From contig JAZUIV010000028.1 in NCBI GenBank assembly GCA_045642485.1, positions 1 to 64,000 on the forward strand: 64,000 nt of DNA, written 5' to 3'. Origin of the DNA: Cacconaster sp045642485 (GTDB lineage Bacteria > Bacteroidota > Bacteroidia > Bacteroidales > UBA932). This document shows, piece by piece, positions 35,656 through 44,889 of this stretch; within the stretch, counting starts at the first letter, position 1, and every line of letters starts with the position of its first letter. The position numbers and the translations under genes were made by a program. Under the pieces are notes generated by a model. The model was not told where the DNA came from and did no database searches. It saw only the letters and a program-made list of their open reading frames with translations.

Positions 35656-38502
35656 TCAGTATATCTTGAACGTCTCTATCGAGTGGTGGCCGATGTGTAG
35701 CCTGATGTCTGGGCCCGTGCAGGGCAGAGACTCCAGTTCTTCTTCCACCAGATTGCATCTGACAACTTTCCGTGCGGCGAAAGGAAGATTTACGGTTATA
35801 TCCTTGTCGACTCCTTCCATCTCAACCAGTCTGAGGATTACCGCATCCTCATTGTCTGCCTTTTTCATCGTGGAAACCCATACGAGAGGGTCTGATATTT
35901 TCAGAAAACTGTCGGTGGAGGGGGCGGAGCCGCCCTTGTTTTTCTTGACTGTGACGTGCAGGGGATGGTTCTCCTCCAGAGCCGTTGCGCAGCCGTTCTC
36001 CCATCCTTCGGGATGAGTGGTTATGGAGAAATGGAAATCGTGGGTCCCTGCCTGATGGTACCAGTTGCCCTCACTGTGACAACTCTTGTGAGAGGAAAGC
36101 AGGATGCCCTGCAGCACAGGATAGTCGGCAACTTCGTGTGACGGGTCCTCCCAGTCACATACGGTCACGCACGATGACATCGTGAATCCGAAACCGTTTC
36201 CGTTGGCAGAAATGAAATTCAGCACTTCCCTGGGATGCGAATCTTCCGGATGGAAACGGTAGCTGCCCTGGCCGGTATAGCCTCCGGGACGCATCTTCAA
36301 TTCGTCGCGTCTAACGTGAGACACGGCCATAGGCACTTCATAGCAGATGTCGCTCGAATCGGTTTTCATATCTAAAGGGAAGAGGATTCTGTACTGTCTG
36401 TTGTGCTCTCCCGTGAAATTCTCAAGCCTTACGTCGAAGTCTATCTTCTTTTTGGAATGGTGGATTGTGATTCGTTGGATGATGTCGGCAAACTTGTCGT
36501 GGTATGTGTTTTCAAACGTGACGTAAAACTTTCCGTTGGAAACGACCCGCCACTCTGATTTTTGCGAACCGGCCCTTTCCATGCCGTTGAAAGGCACCTC
36601 TATGTCGGTGATGCGGAGGAACTCTCCGGCTCCGTTACCCCGGTATTCGGCGTTCAGGATATCTCCGAGAGCGAATTTTTCGTGCTCAATGACATTCTTG
36701 CCGAGTTGCTTGTCATACAGTCTGACAATTCCGCCATCCCCGAGCACCACGTCGTAATATGCGTTGGAACACCAGTTGTCGCCCAAACGCACCTCTTCTT
36801 TTGAAAGATTGTCCGCAATCCTGCCGGGAACGGTCCAGAAACGCATATATCCGAATGCCGGGACTTCCGCAGCGAAGCGTACGAAGGTGGAGTCGTTCCT
36901 TGAAAACGTCTCCGACCGGACTGTATGATTGTTGCAGTCCCTGACCGTGCGCGGCGCAGACCCGCTGACGGGGACCTCCACAAGGGATGTTCTGGTCCAC
37001 GGAAGGTCATTGAATATTATTATATCTCCATTGCCGCCCTCCACAGTCGCTGTCAGGGTTTCCAGTTGCTCTTGCAGGACAGTCTGTCCGACAGTCCGCC
37101 CTACTGCCAGGGAATCGGCGAAGATGGCATCCGTTATCTCTCCGTGCTTGCCTCCAAGACCATGGTCGGGATAGATTGATGCCATCCATCCCCTGTCCAA
37201 CTCCGCTTTCGGATAATCTTTCCCGGAGAGGTGGTTGACGGTGGAATAAAATTCTGCCGCCGGGAGAAGGACTGATGCTTTCCGTTTATCAAGAGTCTGT
37301 TCATAGTGAGCGGGACCGTGGATATAGAGCCATAGGTCTGGCCGCTCTCCATAGATGTCCGGAATATTCGATTCAGGGGTCACCACTTCCTCAAGGTATG
37401 CATCGGTGGTGGAGTACTTCATACGCGGAAGCGGAACTTCCGACTTTGATACGATGTCGTTCCACTCATTGATGAGTTCTGTATATGAGTCCGGGGTTGC
37501 GGCATCATTGCTCATAAGCACGGCATAGCAGGGGGAAAGGTGGCGGGTGCTGTAATAGGTGTCCCAGAGTCCAAGCCTTTCGTGGACTTTCCGGAATGCG
37601 TTGATTACGCCTCTGTCAAAGAAATGCAGGACGAATTTCTCCCATCCATAATGCCCTAAGGAATATGTGAGCACACTGGTGCCGTCGGGACTGAACCAGT
37701 CGTAGAGACCTTCTGCGTGACGGGAGATGAACAGATTCCTGATTCCGCTTTTTGAAAGTATCTGCGGCATCTGAAGGGCTCTTCCTGGAACATCCATATT
37801 GGAGGCGGTGAAATCATCGCAGCCGGGAAGGTTTTCACGTATCCACTTCCTTCCATAGTAAGCCTGCCTGACCAGTTGCTCGCCGGAGGAGAGGCCCTCG
37901 TAGGGTTGGTTGTATGTCGCTCCCCATAGGAACCGGCCTTCCTTGAATCTTTGTATCACTTCGTCCTTCCTTTCAGGGCAGGCCTCCAGAAATTCCATCA
38001 GATTGAGGGTCTGCTCCATCTCGAAAGTGAACCCCGGGTCGGTTTTCATCATTTCGAGTGCGGGGATGACGATATTGTCTATCCTGTCTTTCCGGCAGTA
38101 GTCGGGCGTGTCCATCCAGGCGATATCCTGATGGGATGCTTGGAGAAGATGTATCTCCCCGTTTCTGAAATATCCCCAGTCGCTGTTTATGGGTGCCTCC
38201 ACGCTCAGAGACGAAGTGACCTTGCCATTGACCGTACATTCCAATATGTTCTGCTGTCCGACCATCGGGAGCCACGCGGTCACACTGTCGGGTCTGGATG
38301 TGCAGTTGAAAGGCAGCTCTTTACCGTCAAGAATCAAAGAGACTTCCCGGCCGGTGGAGAGGACAATACCTGAAAGTACTTTCAGATGTCCGTCCTGTTG
38401 TTCATAGGAGAGGGGAGATATCGGCTCCACCTTGATGACTGTCTGTGCCTGCAAGGAGGCCGCCAACAATATGGCTGGAATCAGAGTAGGGATTTTTTTC
38501 AT
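35656..38502 (-). CDS. GH38 family alpha-mannosidase, secreted
   Basis: The 948-residue protein has a signal peptide (cleavage after SLQA, near residue 20). GH38 landmarks are HQDIAW (His124 and Asp126, metal ligands), SNMDVPG with Asp237 at the nucleophile position, and long C-terminal beta domains with the typical FNDLPW start of the all-beta part. GH38 enzymes cleave alpha-mannosides using Zn; N-glycan mannose is a likely target given the sialidase and fucosidases nearby. A small N-terminal beta domain (about 22-105) precedes the barrel. It is the first gene of a two-gene unit with the SSS symporter. Confidence 0.87.
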   Translation of the reverse strand: MKKIPTLIPAILLAASLQAQTVIKVEPISPLSYEQQDGHLKVLSGIVLSTGREVSLILDGKELPFNCTSRPDSVTAWLPMVGQQNILECTVNGKVTSSLSVEAPINSDWGYFRNGEIHLLQASHQDIAWMDTPDYCRKDRIDNIVIPALEMMKTDPGFTFEMEQTLNLMEFLEACPERKDEVIQRFKEGRFLWGATYNQPYEGLSSGEQLVRQAYYGRKWIRENLPGCDDFTASNMDVPGRALQMPQILSKSGIRNLFISRHAEGLYDWFSPDGTSVLTYSLGHYGWEKFVLHFFDRGVINAFRKVHERLGLWDTYYSTRHLSPCYAVLMSNDAATPDSYTELINEWNDIVSKSEVPLPRMKYSTTDAYLEEVVTPESNIPDIYGERPDLWLYIHGPAHYEQTLDKRKASVLLPAAEFYSTVNHLSGKDYPKAELDRGWMASIYPDHGLGGKHGEITDAIFADSLAVGRTVGQTVLQEQLETLTATVEGGNGDIIIFNDLPWTRTSLVEVPVSGSAPRTVRDCNNHTVRSETFSRNDSTFVRFAAEVPAFGYMRFWTVPGRIADNLSKEEVRLGDNWCSNAYYDVVLGDGGIVRLYDKQLGKNVIEHEKFALGDILNAEYRGNGAGEFLRITDIEVPFNGMERAGSQKSEWRVVSNGKFYVTFENTYHDKFADIIQRITIHHSKKKIDFDVRLENFTGEHNRQYRILFPLDMKTDSSDICYEVPMAVSHVRRDELKMRPGGYTGQGSYRFHPEDSHPREVLNFISANGNGFGFTMSSCVTVCDWEDPSHEVADYPVLQGILLSSHKSCHSEGNWYHQAGTHDFHFSITTHPEGWENGCATALEENHPLHVTVKKNKGGSAPSTDSFLKISDPLVWVSTMKKADNEDAVILRLVEMEGVDKDITVNLPFAARKVVRCNLVEEELESLPCTGPDIRLHIGHHSIETFKIY

Positions 38503-38535
38503 ATCGTGTAGAGAAATAATTGCATCCGGCTTCTA

Positions 38536-38543
38536 CAAATATA
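38536..38543 (-). promoter_or_regulatory. -7 box of GH38
   Basis: Minus-strand TATATTTG, exact match, about 30 bp before the GH38 start. Its start is exactly 40 bp from that of the divergent box at 38576. Confidence 0.6.
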
Positions 38544-38575
38544 CTCCATATCGGCCAAATATTGATAATGATGAC

Positions 38576-38583
38576 TAAATTTG
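38576..38583 (+). promoter_or_regulatory. -7 box of the beta-helix gene
   Basis: TAAATTTG, exact match, ending 5 bp before the ATG at 38589, so the transcript has only a few leader bases. Confidence 0.6.
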
Positions 38584-38588
38584 TAATT

Positions 38589-39635
38589 ATGTATAGAAAA
38601 TCAATTTTACTTTTTGCGCTTCTGTCTTTGTGCGCAGTGGCTTTTGGACAGACAGGATATGTCGTGATAACGGATTATGTGAAGGCGGGAACGGGGGAGG
38701 ACGTGAGCGCTGCAATCCAGTCTGTGATAGACAAAAACCCAAACAGGACCATCTACTTTCCTGATGGAGAGTATGTTATCGGGCAGCCGCTCCTTACTCC
38801 TGCGGACCCCGGGAGAAGCGTCTCCCTCGAATTGTCCAACTATGCCGTGCTCCGTGCATCGGACGACTGGAATTCCGATGAGGCGATGATACGTCTCGGT
38901 GGGAAGAACCCTGCAAACAACATCCGTCAGAACGGCAGCAACTACTATCTCTCCGGAGGAATCATCGACGGCAACCACAAGGCTGACGGCATATCGATTG
39001 ACGGAGGCCGGGAGACGGTTGTCCGCAACTGTTCCGTCAAACACGTGCGGACGGGCCTCCATATCAAATATGGTGCGAACAGCGGCTCGTCGGACTGCGA
39101 CATTCACGACATCAACATCGTTTGTGACTACCGACCTGACTGTACGGGCATTCTTGTCGAAGGGTATGACAACACCTTCACCAATATCCGCATCTCCGGG
39201 GCCCTGATCGGAGTGAGGCTCGTCAGCGCGGGCAACTATCTGAGGAATATCCATCCTCTCTTTTACAATTCGGAGAAGGACTATGAGCAGAGCATAGGAT
39301 TCCTGTGCGAGAGTGACAACAACTGGTTCGATTTCTGCTATTCGGACCAGTTCGGGACGGGATTCCAGAACAGCGGGCAATACAGTGTACTGGACAACTG
39401 CTTCGTATTCTGGTATGCCAAGACAGGGAAGCGCCATACCGCTATCAAGACAACCGGGGAATTCAATCTTACCGTGACGAATTTCACCGCCGGAATGGGC
39501 GGCTGGAACGTCGCATCGGAGGCGAATCTGGTTCTTGATGCGGCACAGCCAGGGGGCAGGGGAGTCTTCAATAACCTTCATATTTCCGAGCCGGAAATTC
39601 TTTCAGATACGAAATATCTTGAGTATGTCAAATAA
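38589..39635 (+). CDS. Secreted right-handed parallel beta-helix protein (pectate-lyase superfamily)
   Basis: The 348-residue protein has a signal peptide (cleavage after AFGQ, near residue 20). It then starts with the pectate_lyase_3-like block DVSAAIQSVIDKN, TIYFPDGEY, followed by coils of short strands such as GIIDGNHKADGISIDGG and NCSVKHVRTGLHI. This fold is found in glycoside hydrolases, polysaccharide lyases and epimerases acting on uronic or other sugars. No family-defining catalytic residues were recognised. The last 11 bp overlap the start of the next gene, pgeF. Confidence 0.75.
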   Translation: MYRKSILLFALLSLCAVAFGQTGYVVITDYVKAGTGEDVSAAIQSVIDKNPNRTIYFPDGEYVIGQPLLTPADPGRSVSLELSNYAVLRASDDWNSDEAMIRLGGKNPANNIRQNGSNYYLSGGIIDGNHKADGISIDGGRETVVRNCSVKHVRTGLHIKYGANSGSSDCDIHDINIVCDYRPDCTGILVEGYDNTFTNIRISGALIGVRLVSAGNYLRNIHPLFYNSEKDYEQSIGFLCESDNNWFDFCYSDQFGTGFQNSGQYSVLDNCFVFWYAKTGKRHTAIKTTGEFNLTVTNFTAGMGGWNVASEANLVLDAAQPGGRGVFNNLHISEPEILSDTKYLEYVK

Positions 39636-40209
39636 TGTTTTTTTTTATCCATTCGGACCCGGCGTTGAAGCCTTCACCACTATGCGCGAGGCCGAACTCC
39701 CTTATCCTGTCCTTTGCGGACATCAGGTTCACGGGTACAAGGTTGGCGTGGTCAATCGTGAAGGGATGACGAGGGAGGATTTTGATGGCTATGACGCCCT
39801 GATCACCAATCTTCCGGCTGCAATAGGCGTCAGAACAGCCGACTGTATCCCCGTGCTGTTGCACGACCCTGTCAATAAAGCCGTTGCGGCGATTCACGCG
39901 GGATGGAAAGGGACGGTTCAGAAGATAGTGTTCTACACGATTTCGAAGATGGCCGCCACATACGGGACAGATCCGCAGAATCTGATTGCGGCAATCGGCC
40001 CTGGCATCGGAATGGCGAGTTTCCAGGTGGGGGAGGAAGTGGCTCAGTTCTTCAAGGAGGTCGGAATCCCTTTTGATGTCTGTTGGAGATGGGACGGTCC
40101 ACCTGAAGCCGGAACGATGAAGGGCGGTCATCACATCGACCTCAAGGCGGCCAACAAGTGGCTTCTGCTGCGAACTGTATTTTCCCTTCGGCGCCCTCTT
40201 GGCAATTAA
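39625..40209 (+). CDS. pgeF: PgeF/YfiH (LACC1-like) purine nucleoside phosphorylase, C-terminally shortened
   Basis: A 194-residue protein that contains the zinc ligands of the YfiH family: HGYKV His, TADCIP Cys and HAGW His. These enzymes phosphorolyse or deaminate nucleosides. The family ends with GICT..FFSARRLGI.SGRI.TG; here HIDLKAANKWLLLR runs straight into TVFSLRRPLGN and a stop, so about 20 residues before the end and the final SGR segment are missing. It also has a shorter N-terminus than many members. The cause may be a deletion in this strain or an assembly error. It begins inside the end of the beta-helix gene. The 40210-40315 gap holds no other gene. Confidence 0.78.
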   Translation: MSNNVFFYPFGPGVEAFTTMREAELPYPVLCGHQVHGYKVGVVNREGMTREDFDGYDALITNLPAAIGVRTADCIPVLLHDPVNKAVAAIHAGWKGTVQKIVFYTISKMAATYGTDPQNLIAAIGPGIGMASFQVGEEVAQFFKEVGIPFDVCWRWDGPPEAGTMKGGHHIDLKAANKWLLLRTVFSLRRPLGN

Positions 40210-40315
40210 TAATACACGGTCCGGAAGCATCACCCGTCCGGTAGAGGAATAAATTGGTGATATGCCTGATTATTTCGTAAATTGCGGAAGAAAAACTCAA
40301 AAATCAAGAATGTTT

Positions 40316-40687
40316 ATGAAAAGAATCATCTCATCTCCGGCGGCTCCTGCCGCCATAGGCCCATATTCGCAGGCTGTGGAACTTGACGGCACTCTTTACA
40401 TATCCGGGCAACTTCCCGTAAATCCTGAAACCGGTGAAATCCCCGTGGGAATCGAGGCTCAGACGCGGCAATCCCTGTCCAATATAATGGCTATCCTGAA
40501 ACAGGCGGGTCTTGGTGCGAACAATGTGGTGAAAACCTGCGTGCTGCTTCAGCATATCAGCGATTTCGGGGCGATGAACGCCGTCTATGCGGAATTTTTC
40601 CCGGAAGACAAGCCGGCAAGGGTCTGCTATGAAGTGGCGGCTCTCCCCAAGGGGGCGCTCGTTGAAATAGATGCCATTGCGGGATAA
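40316..40687 (+). CDS. ridA: RidA family enamine/imine deaminase
   Basis: The 123-residue protein has the RidA signatures SPAAPAAIGPYSQAV, the central LGANNVVKTCVLL, and the C-terminal KPARVCYEV, whose Arg contacts the substrate carboxylate. RidA hydrolyses reactive 2-aminoacrylate and other enamines formed by PLP enzymes. The ATG at 40316 matches the family start MKRI; an ATG at 40310 and one at 40262 are in frame but would add non-conserved residues. Confidence 0.93.
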   Translation: MKRIISSPAAPAAIGPYSQAVELDGTLYISGQLPVNPETGEIPVGIEAQTRQSLSNIMAILKQAGLGANNVVKTCVLLQHISDFGAMNAVYAEFFPEDKPARVCYEVAALPKGALVEIDAIAG

Positions 40688-40738
40688 GGTTTGAAAATAG
40701 AAAATTTAGAAAATGTAAGGGTTTTGTTTCTTATTTTC

Positions 40739-40746
40739 TAAATTTG
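40739..40746 (+). promoter_or_regulatory. -7 box of the Gfo/Idh/MocA-GH29 unit
   Basis: TAAATTTG, exact match, about 50 bp before the ATG at 40796. Confidence 0.55.
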
Positions 40747-40795
40747 TAAGTAAATCAGGATGGGAATTCTGAACAATTAACTTTATATCAAAAAT

Positions 40796-42133
40796 ATGCA
40801 AAGACGTGATTTTTTGAAGGCATCTGCCATAGGTATGGCCGGTGCTATGGTAATGCCGAAAATGGCTGCCGCCGCTGGCTTCTCTGCTCCGGCGAAGTCG
40901 AAGTCGGCCAATTCCAAGATCAACCTCGGCTTCATCGGCCTTGGTCAGCAGTGTATGTATCTGATGAGCAGCTTCATCGATATGGATGACGTCCAGGTGG
41001 TCGCCGGCTGCGATGTCTATGACATCAAGCGCAACCGCTTCGAGAAGGCTGTGACAGAGTTCTATCAGGGAAAGGGAAAGAAGAAATGTGCTCCCGCTAT
41101 GTACGAGGACTATCAGGATCTTCTCGCCCGTCCGGACATTGACGGTGTCGTGATTGCAGTTCCTGACCACTGGCACGCAATCATCGCCATCGCCGCCTGC
41201 AAGGCAGGGAAGGATGTCTATCTGGAAAAACCTATGACCCTCACCGTCTATGAAGGCAAGCAACTCGTGAAGGCCGTCCGCAAATACAACCGAATCCTCC
41301 AGGTTGGAAGTATGCAGCGCTCAAGCGATGAATTCATCCACGCCGCCAACGTTGCCCGCGAGGGAGACCTCGGCAAGATTCACAAGATGGAAGTGTTCGT
41401 GGGCCGCTGGGAAGGCAAGCCGTTCCCCGTTCCTCACAACTTCCCCGCACAGACTCCTCCTGCGGGTCTCAACTGGGATAAGTGGCTCGGTCCTCTGGAT
41501 CCTGACAAAGTCACTTACTTCCCTGACATAGACCCGCTTCTCAATGCCGAAGGACGCGAGGACTGCTGGGGTGCCTGGCGCTGGTACAAACCCACAGGCG
41601 GCGGTTATATGACCGACTGGGGCGCTCATATGTTCGATATCGCACAGTGGATGGTGGGCAAGGATCTTACGGGTCCCGTTGACATCATTCCTCCCGGATA
41701 CAGTTACTACAAGAACCTCACGTACAGGTATGACAACGGCATCGAGGTTGAGGAGACAACCTTCGACGAGCACGGACAGGGTGTGAAGATCTACGGAGAA
41801 AAAGGCTGGCTTGCCGTTCACCGCGGAATGCTCTACGCTTCAGACCCCAGGTTTGAGATGAAGAAGGGTGAGAAGAAAGAAGGCCCTTACGAGTCCTGCT
41901 CTCCTCATCACAGGGCATTCATCGATTCAATGAAATCTCGCATCGACCCCAATGTTCCCGTAGAGGTCGGACATTCATCCTGCACGATGTGCAACATCGG
42001 TATCATCGCAGGAGAACTCGGCCGTCCCCTTGTATGGAATCCTATCGTCCAGAAGTTCCAGGATGACCCTGAGGCAAATAAACTGATGCATTACCAATAT
42101 CGCAGCGGATATGAGAAACTTCTTGAAGTCTAG
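40796..42133 (+). CDS. Tat-exported Gfo/Idh/MocA family oxidoreductase
   Basis: The 445-residue protein has a twin-arginine signal (RRDFLKAS, hydrophobic stretch to about residue 27), so it is likely exported folded with its nucleotide bound. The Rossmann motif GFIGLGQQ and EKPMTLT carry the NAD(P)-binding and catalytic Lys of the family. The rest is the Gfo/Idh/MocA C-terminal beta-sheet domain with GGGYMTDWGAHMFDIAQW. Some relatives (GH109) act as glycosidases with NAD, but its motifs differ from GH109, so I cannot say what sugar it uses. It overlaps the GH29 gene by 23 bp. Confidence 0.88.
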   Translation: MQRRDFLKASAIGMAGAMVMPKMAAAAGFSAPAKSKSANSKINLGFIGLGQQCMYLMSSFIDMDDVQVVAGCDVYDIKRNRFEKAVTEFYQGKGKKKCAPAMYEDYQDLLARPDIDGVVIAVPDHWHAIIAIAACKAGKDVYLEKPMTLTVYEGKQLVKAVRKYNRILQVGSMQRSSDEFIHAANVAREGDLGKIHKMEVFVGRWEGKPFPVPHNFPAQTPPAGLNWDKWLGPLDPDKVTYFPDIDPLLNAEGREDCWGAWRWYKPTGGGYMTDWGAHMFDIAQWMVGKDLTGPVDIIPPGYSYYKNLTYRYDNGIEVEETTFDEHGQGVKIYGEKGWLAVHRGMLYASDPRFEMKKGEKKEGPYESCSPHHRAFIDSMKSRIDPNVPVEVGHSSCTMCNIGIIAGELGRPLVWNPIVQKFQDDPEANKLMHYQYRSGYEKLLEV

Positions 42134-43481
42134 CAGGTTCGCCGCTTTTCTGACTTTTATGGTTCTTGCTGTGCCGGTTTCGGCGCAGCAAGTTCCGTAT
42201 ATTCCCACACAGGAGAACATAGCGGCACGTCAGAAATTCTCCGAGGCCAGATTCGGGGTCTTCATCCACTGGGGCATCTACTCAATGCTTGCTGATGGAG
42301 AGTGGATTATGAACAACAATGACATTCCGTATGACGAATACAAGAACTTCGCGTCCGGATTCTATCCCTCCAGGTTCGATGCCCGCGAGTGGGTGCGTAC
42401 CTTCAAGGCCGCAGGAGCAAAATACATCACCATCACTTCCCGCCATCACGACGGATTCTCGATGTTCGGGACCAAGGCCAGTCCGTACAACATAGTCGAT
42501 GCAACTCCTTTCAAGCGCGACGTCCTCAAGGAACTGGCGGAGGCTTGTGCCGAAGAGGGCCTTACCCTGAACTTCTACTATTCCCATCTGGACTGGGGAA
42601 GGAACGATTACTATCCCCGCGGGAACACCGGTCACGAGGCCGGACGTCCGGACGGTGATGAGAACAGCTGGAACCACTACATCGATTTTATGTGCGCCCA
42701 ACTCACCGAACTGCTGACCAACTACGGTCCCATCGGCTGTATCTGGTTCGACGGTATCTGGGACAAGACTCTCCCTGACCACAAGGCCCACGGGGAGCTC
42801 TGGCAGCTCAGGAGGCAGTATGACCTTATCCACTCCCTCCAGCCGGGATGTCTTGTGGGAAACAACCACCATCTGCCGGTATTCGAAGGAGAGGACATGC
42901 AGATATTCGAGAAAGACGTTCCTGGCAAGAATACGGCCGGTTTCTCCGGCACTTCCAAGGTGTCGGACGAACTTCCTCTGGAAACTTGTCAGACAATCTA
43001 CAATGCCTGGGGATACAGCGTGACTGACCGTGAGTACAAGAGCCCCGAGTATCTTGTGAAGTACCTCGTGGAGACGGCGGGCAAGGGGGCCAACCTTTTG
43101 CTCAACATCGGTCCCCGTCCTGACGGCACTCTCCCCGAACAGTCTCTTGACAGACTGAAATTCATCGGCAAATGGCTTGAGAAGAACGGAGAAACAATCT
43201 ATGGCACTCAGGGCGGATGTGTTCCCGAGCAGTCCTGGGGCGTCACCACCCAGAAGGGGAATAAACTGTTCGTGCACGTTCTCGACGCTTCCCGGACTGT
43301 ATTCCTGCCTCTTGCAGTCAACAATAAAGTCATCTCATCCGTTACTTTCGATAGCGGTGTAAAAGTTCCTTTCACTCAGGTTAAAGAGGGGATAATTCTT
43401 ACTCTTTCTCCTGCGGCTGACGGAGTCCTTGACAGGATTGTCACCCTGACTTTCAAAAATGATTTGCCTCAGGCAAGATAG
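42111..43481 (+). CDS. GH29 alpha-L-fucosidase, secreted
   Basis: The 456-residue protein has a signal peptide (cleavage after VSAQ, near residue 26). GH29 signs are FGVFIHWGIYS, TSRHHDGFSMF and nucleophile Asp214 in IWFDGIWD. The C-terminal beta domain follows. It removes alpha-linked fucose, a common cap on mucin and N-glycans. Its start lies inside the end of the oxidoreductase gene, suggesting coupled translation; cutC begins 2 bp after its stop. Confidence 0.93.
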   Translation: MRNFLKSSRFAAFLTFMVLAVPVSAQQVPYIPTQENIAARQKFSEARFGVFIHWGIYSMLADGEWIMNNNDIPYDEYKNFASGFYPSRFDAREWVRTFKAAGAKYITITSRHHDGFSMFGTKASPYNIVDATPFKRDVLKELAEACAEEGLTLNFYYSHLDWGRNDYYPRGNTGHEAGRPDGDENSWNHYIDFMCAQLTELLTNYGPIGCIWFDGIWDKTLPDHKAHGELWQLRRQYDLIHSLQPGCLVGNNHHLPVFEGEDMQIFEKDVPGKNTAGFSGTSKVSDELPLETCQTIYNAWGYSVTDREYKSPEYLVKYLVETAGKGANLLLNIGPRPDGTLPEQSLDRLKFIGKWLEKNGETIYGTQGGCVPEQSWGVTTQKGNKLFVHVLDASRTVFLPLAVNNKVISSVTFDSGVKVPFTQVKEGIILTLSPAADGVLDRIVTLTFKNDLPQAR

Positions 43482-43483
43482 CG

Positions 43484-44110
43484 GTGGAATCTAAAAGGAT
43501 AATCTGGGAACGATGTTGTACCTGTGCGGAGGAGGTGGCGGTTGCCGCGCTTGGCAGGGCCTCGCGGGTCGAACTTTGCCAGGAGCTGGAAATTGACGGA
43601 GTCACCCCTTCGCGGGTCAATATTGAAAAATCCCTTCTTCAGGGCATACCTGTCAATGTGATGGTACGGCCCAGAGGAGGGGATTTCCTCTATTCTGAAT
43701 CCGAGATTCTGAAGATGCTTGACTCGATTGCTTTGTGTGGGGATCTGGGCGTCTGCGACATTGTTTCCGGGGCTCTTGACGGGAAGGGGAGAGTGGATGA
43801 GCGAACCACAGAGCGTCTTGTCCGTCGTGCGGCCGACCTCGGTCTCGGATTTACCTTTCACAGGGCATTCGATCTCTGCCCTGACAAAGCGTCGGCCATT
43901 GAATCGCTTATCGCGTTGGGTTGTACCCGTGTCCTGACTTCAGGGGGCGCGGCTTCCGCTATGGAGGGGGCATCCGTCATAGAATCCCTTGTCAGGCGGG
44001 CGGACGGAAGAATCATCGTGATGCCGGGAGGCGGCGTAACTCCCGGAAACGTGGAGAGGCTGCGCGCGCTGACAGGGGCTGCTGAATTTCACGGAACCAA
44101 ATTGTATTGA
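43484..44110 (+). CDS. cutC: CutC family protein
   Basis: A 208-residue TIM-barrel protein with CutC signatures RVELCQELEIDGVTPS, NVMVRPRGGDF, FHRAFD and LTSGGAAS. It is somewhat shorter than the usual 230-250 residues. CutC was named for copper homeostasis, though a direct role is disputed. The frame starts at a GTG 2 bp after the GH29 stop, since no ATG lies near; it is probably co-transcribed with GH29. Confidence 0.88.
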   Translation: MESKRIIWERCCTCAEEVAVAALGRASRVELCQELEIDGVTPSRVNIEKSLLQGIPVNVMVRPRGGDFLYSESEILKMLDSIALCGDLGVCDIVSGALDGKGRVDERTTERLVRRAADLGLGFTFHRAFDLCPDKASAIESLIALGCTRVLTSGGAASAMEGASVIESLVRRADGRIIVMPGGGVTPGNVERLRALTGAAEFHGTKLY

Positions 44111-44121
44111 TGATCGGATAA

Positions 44122-44889
44122 ATGACAAATCGTGTAACATTTCTTGGTACAGGCACTTCGCAGGGCGTCCCTGTGATAGGGTGCGATTGTGCGGTGTGCG
44201 GCTCTTCGGATGAAAGGGACCGCAGGCTCAGGTCATCAGTTCTGGTCGAATATGAAAACCTCCGCATCGTCGTTGATGCCGGGCCCGACTTCCGCCAGCA
44301 GATGCTCCGTGCTGGTTCTCCCCTTATAGACGCCATACTGCTGACTCACCATCACATCGACCATACCGGAGGTCTGGATGACATCAGGGCCTTCAACCAG
44401 ATTGAAGAACGCTCATTCCCCATCTACTGCGAGGAAATTGTTGAGCAGTCCCTGCGCAAGCAGTATTATTATGCATTCGCGTCCGCCAGATATCCCGGAG
44501 CCCCGATGTACGACATAAGGCGGATAACTTCCAATCCGTTTGAGATTGACGGTGTGGAGATTGTCCCCATAAGGGCGATGCACTACAGGCTTCCCGTCCT
44601 TGGCTTCAGATTCGGCGGATTCGCATACGTGACTGATGCCAATTACATACCCGAATCAGAGTTCGTGAAGCTTGAAGGGGTGAAGGTGTTTGTGGTTAAC
44701 ACCGTGAAGAGGGGGAAGCACATATCCCATTTTTCGCTTGGGGAGGCTGTGGACGTATGCCGCAGGGTGGGGGCGGAGAAGTCGTATCTTACCCATATAT
44801 CTCACTTGCTTCCTCGTTATGCCGATCTGGCCGCGGAACTGCCGGATGGAATTCTGCCGGCTTATGACTGCCTTTCCGTGGAGTTCTGA
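44122..44889 (+). CDS. PhnP-like MBL-fold metallohydrolase
   Basis: The 255-residue protein begins with FLGTGTSQGVPVIGC and the Cys pair CDCAVC, then the metal motif HHHIDHTGG (LTHHHIDHT) and late THISH. This matches the PhnP/tRNase Z-like cyclic phosphodiesterase group found widely in Bacteroidota. Substrate is probably a phosphodiester. It follows cutC by 11 bp and overlaps the end of mtaB on the other strand by 28 bp. Confidence 0.88.
   Translation: MTNRVTFLGTGTSQGVPVIGCDCAVCGSSDERDRRLRSSVLVEYENLRIVVDAGPDFRQQMLRAGSPLIDAILLTHHHIDHTGGLDDIRAFNQIEERSFPIYCEEIVEQSLRKQYYYAFASARYPGAPMYDIRRITSNPFEIDGVEIVPIRAMHYRLPVLGFRFGGFAYVTDANYIPESEFVKLEGVKVFVVNTVKRGKHISHFSLGEAVDVCRRVGAEKSYLTHISHLLPRYADLAAELPDGILPAYDCLSVEF

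Noticed and set aside
38607..39581. 324-codon open frame on the minus strand
   Set aside because: It lies antisense to the beta-helix gene, which has a signal peptide and a promoter.
42282..43277. 331-codon open frame antisense to GH29
   Set aside because: Shadow of a well-conserved gene.
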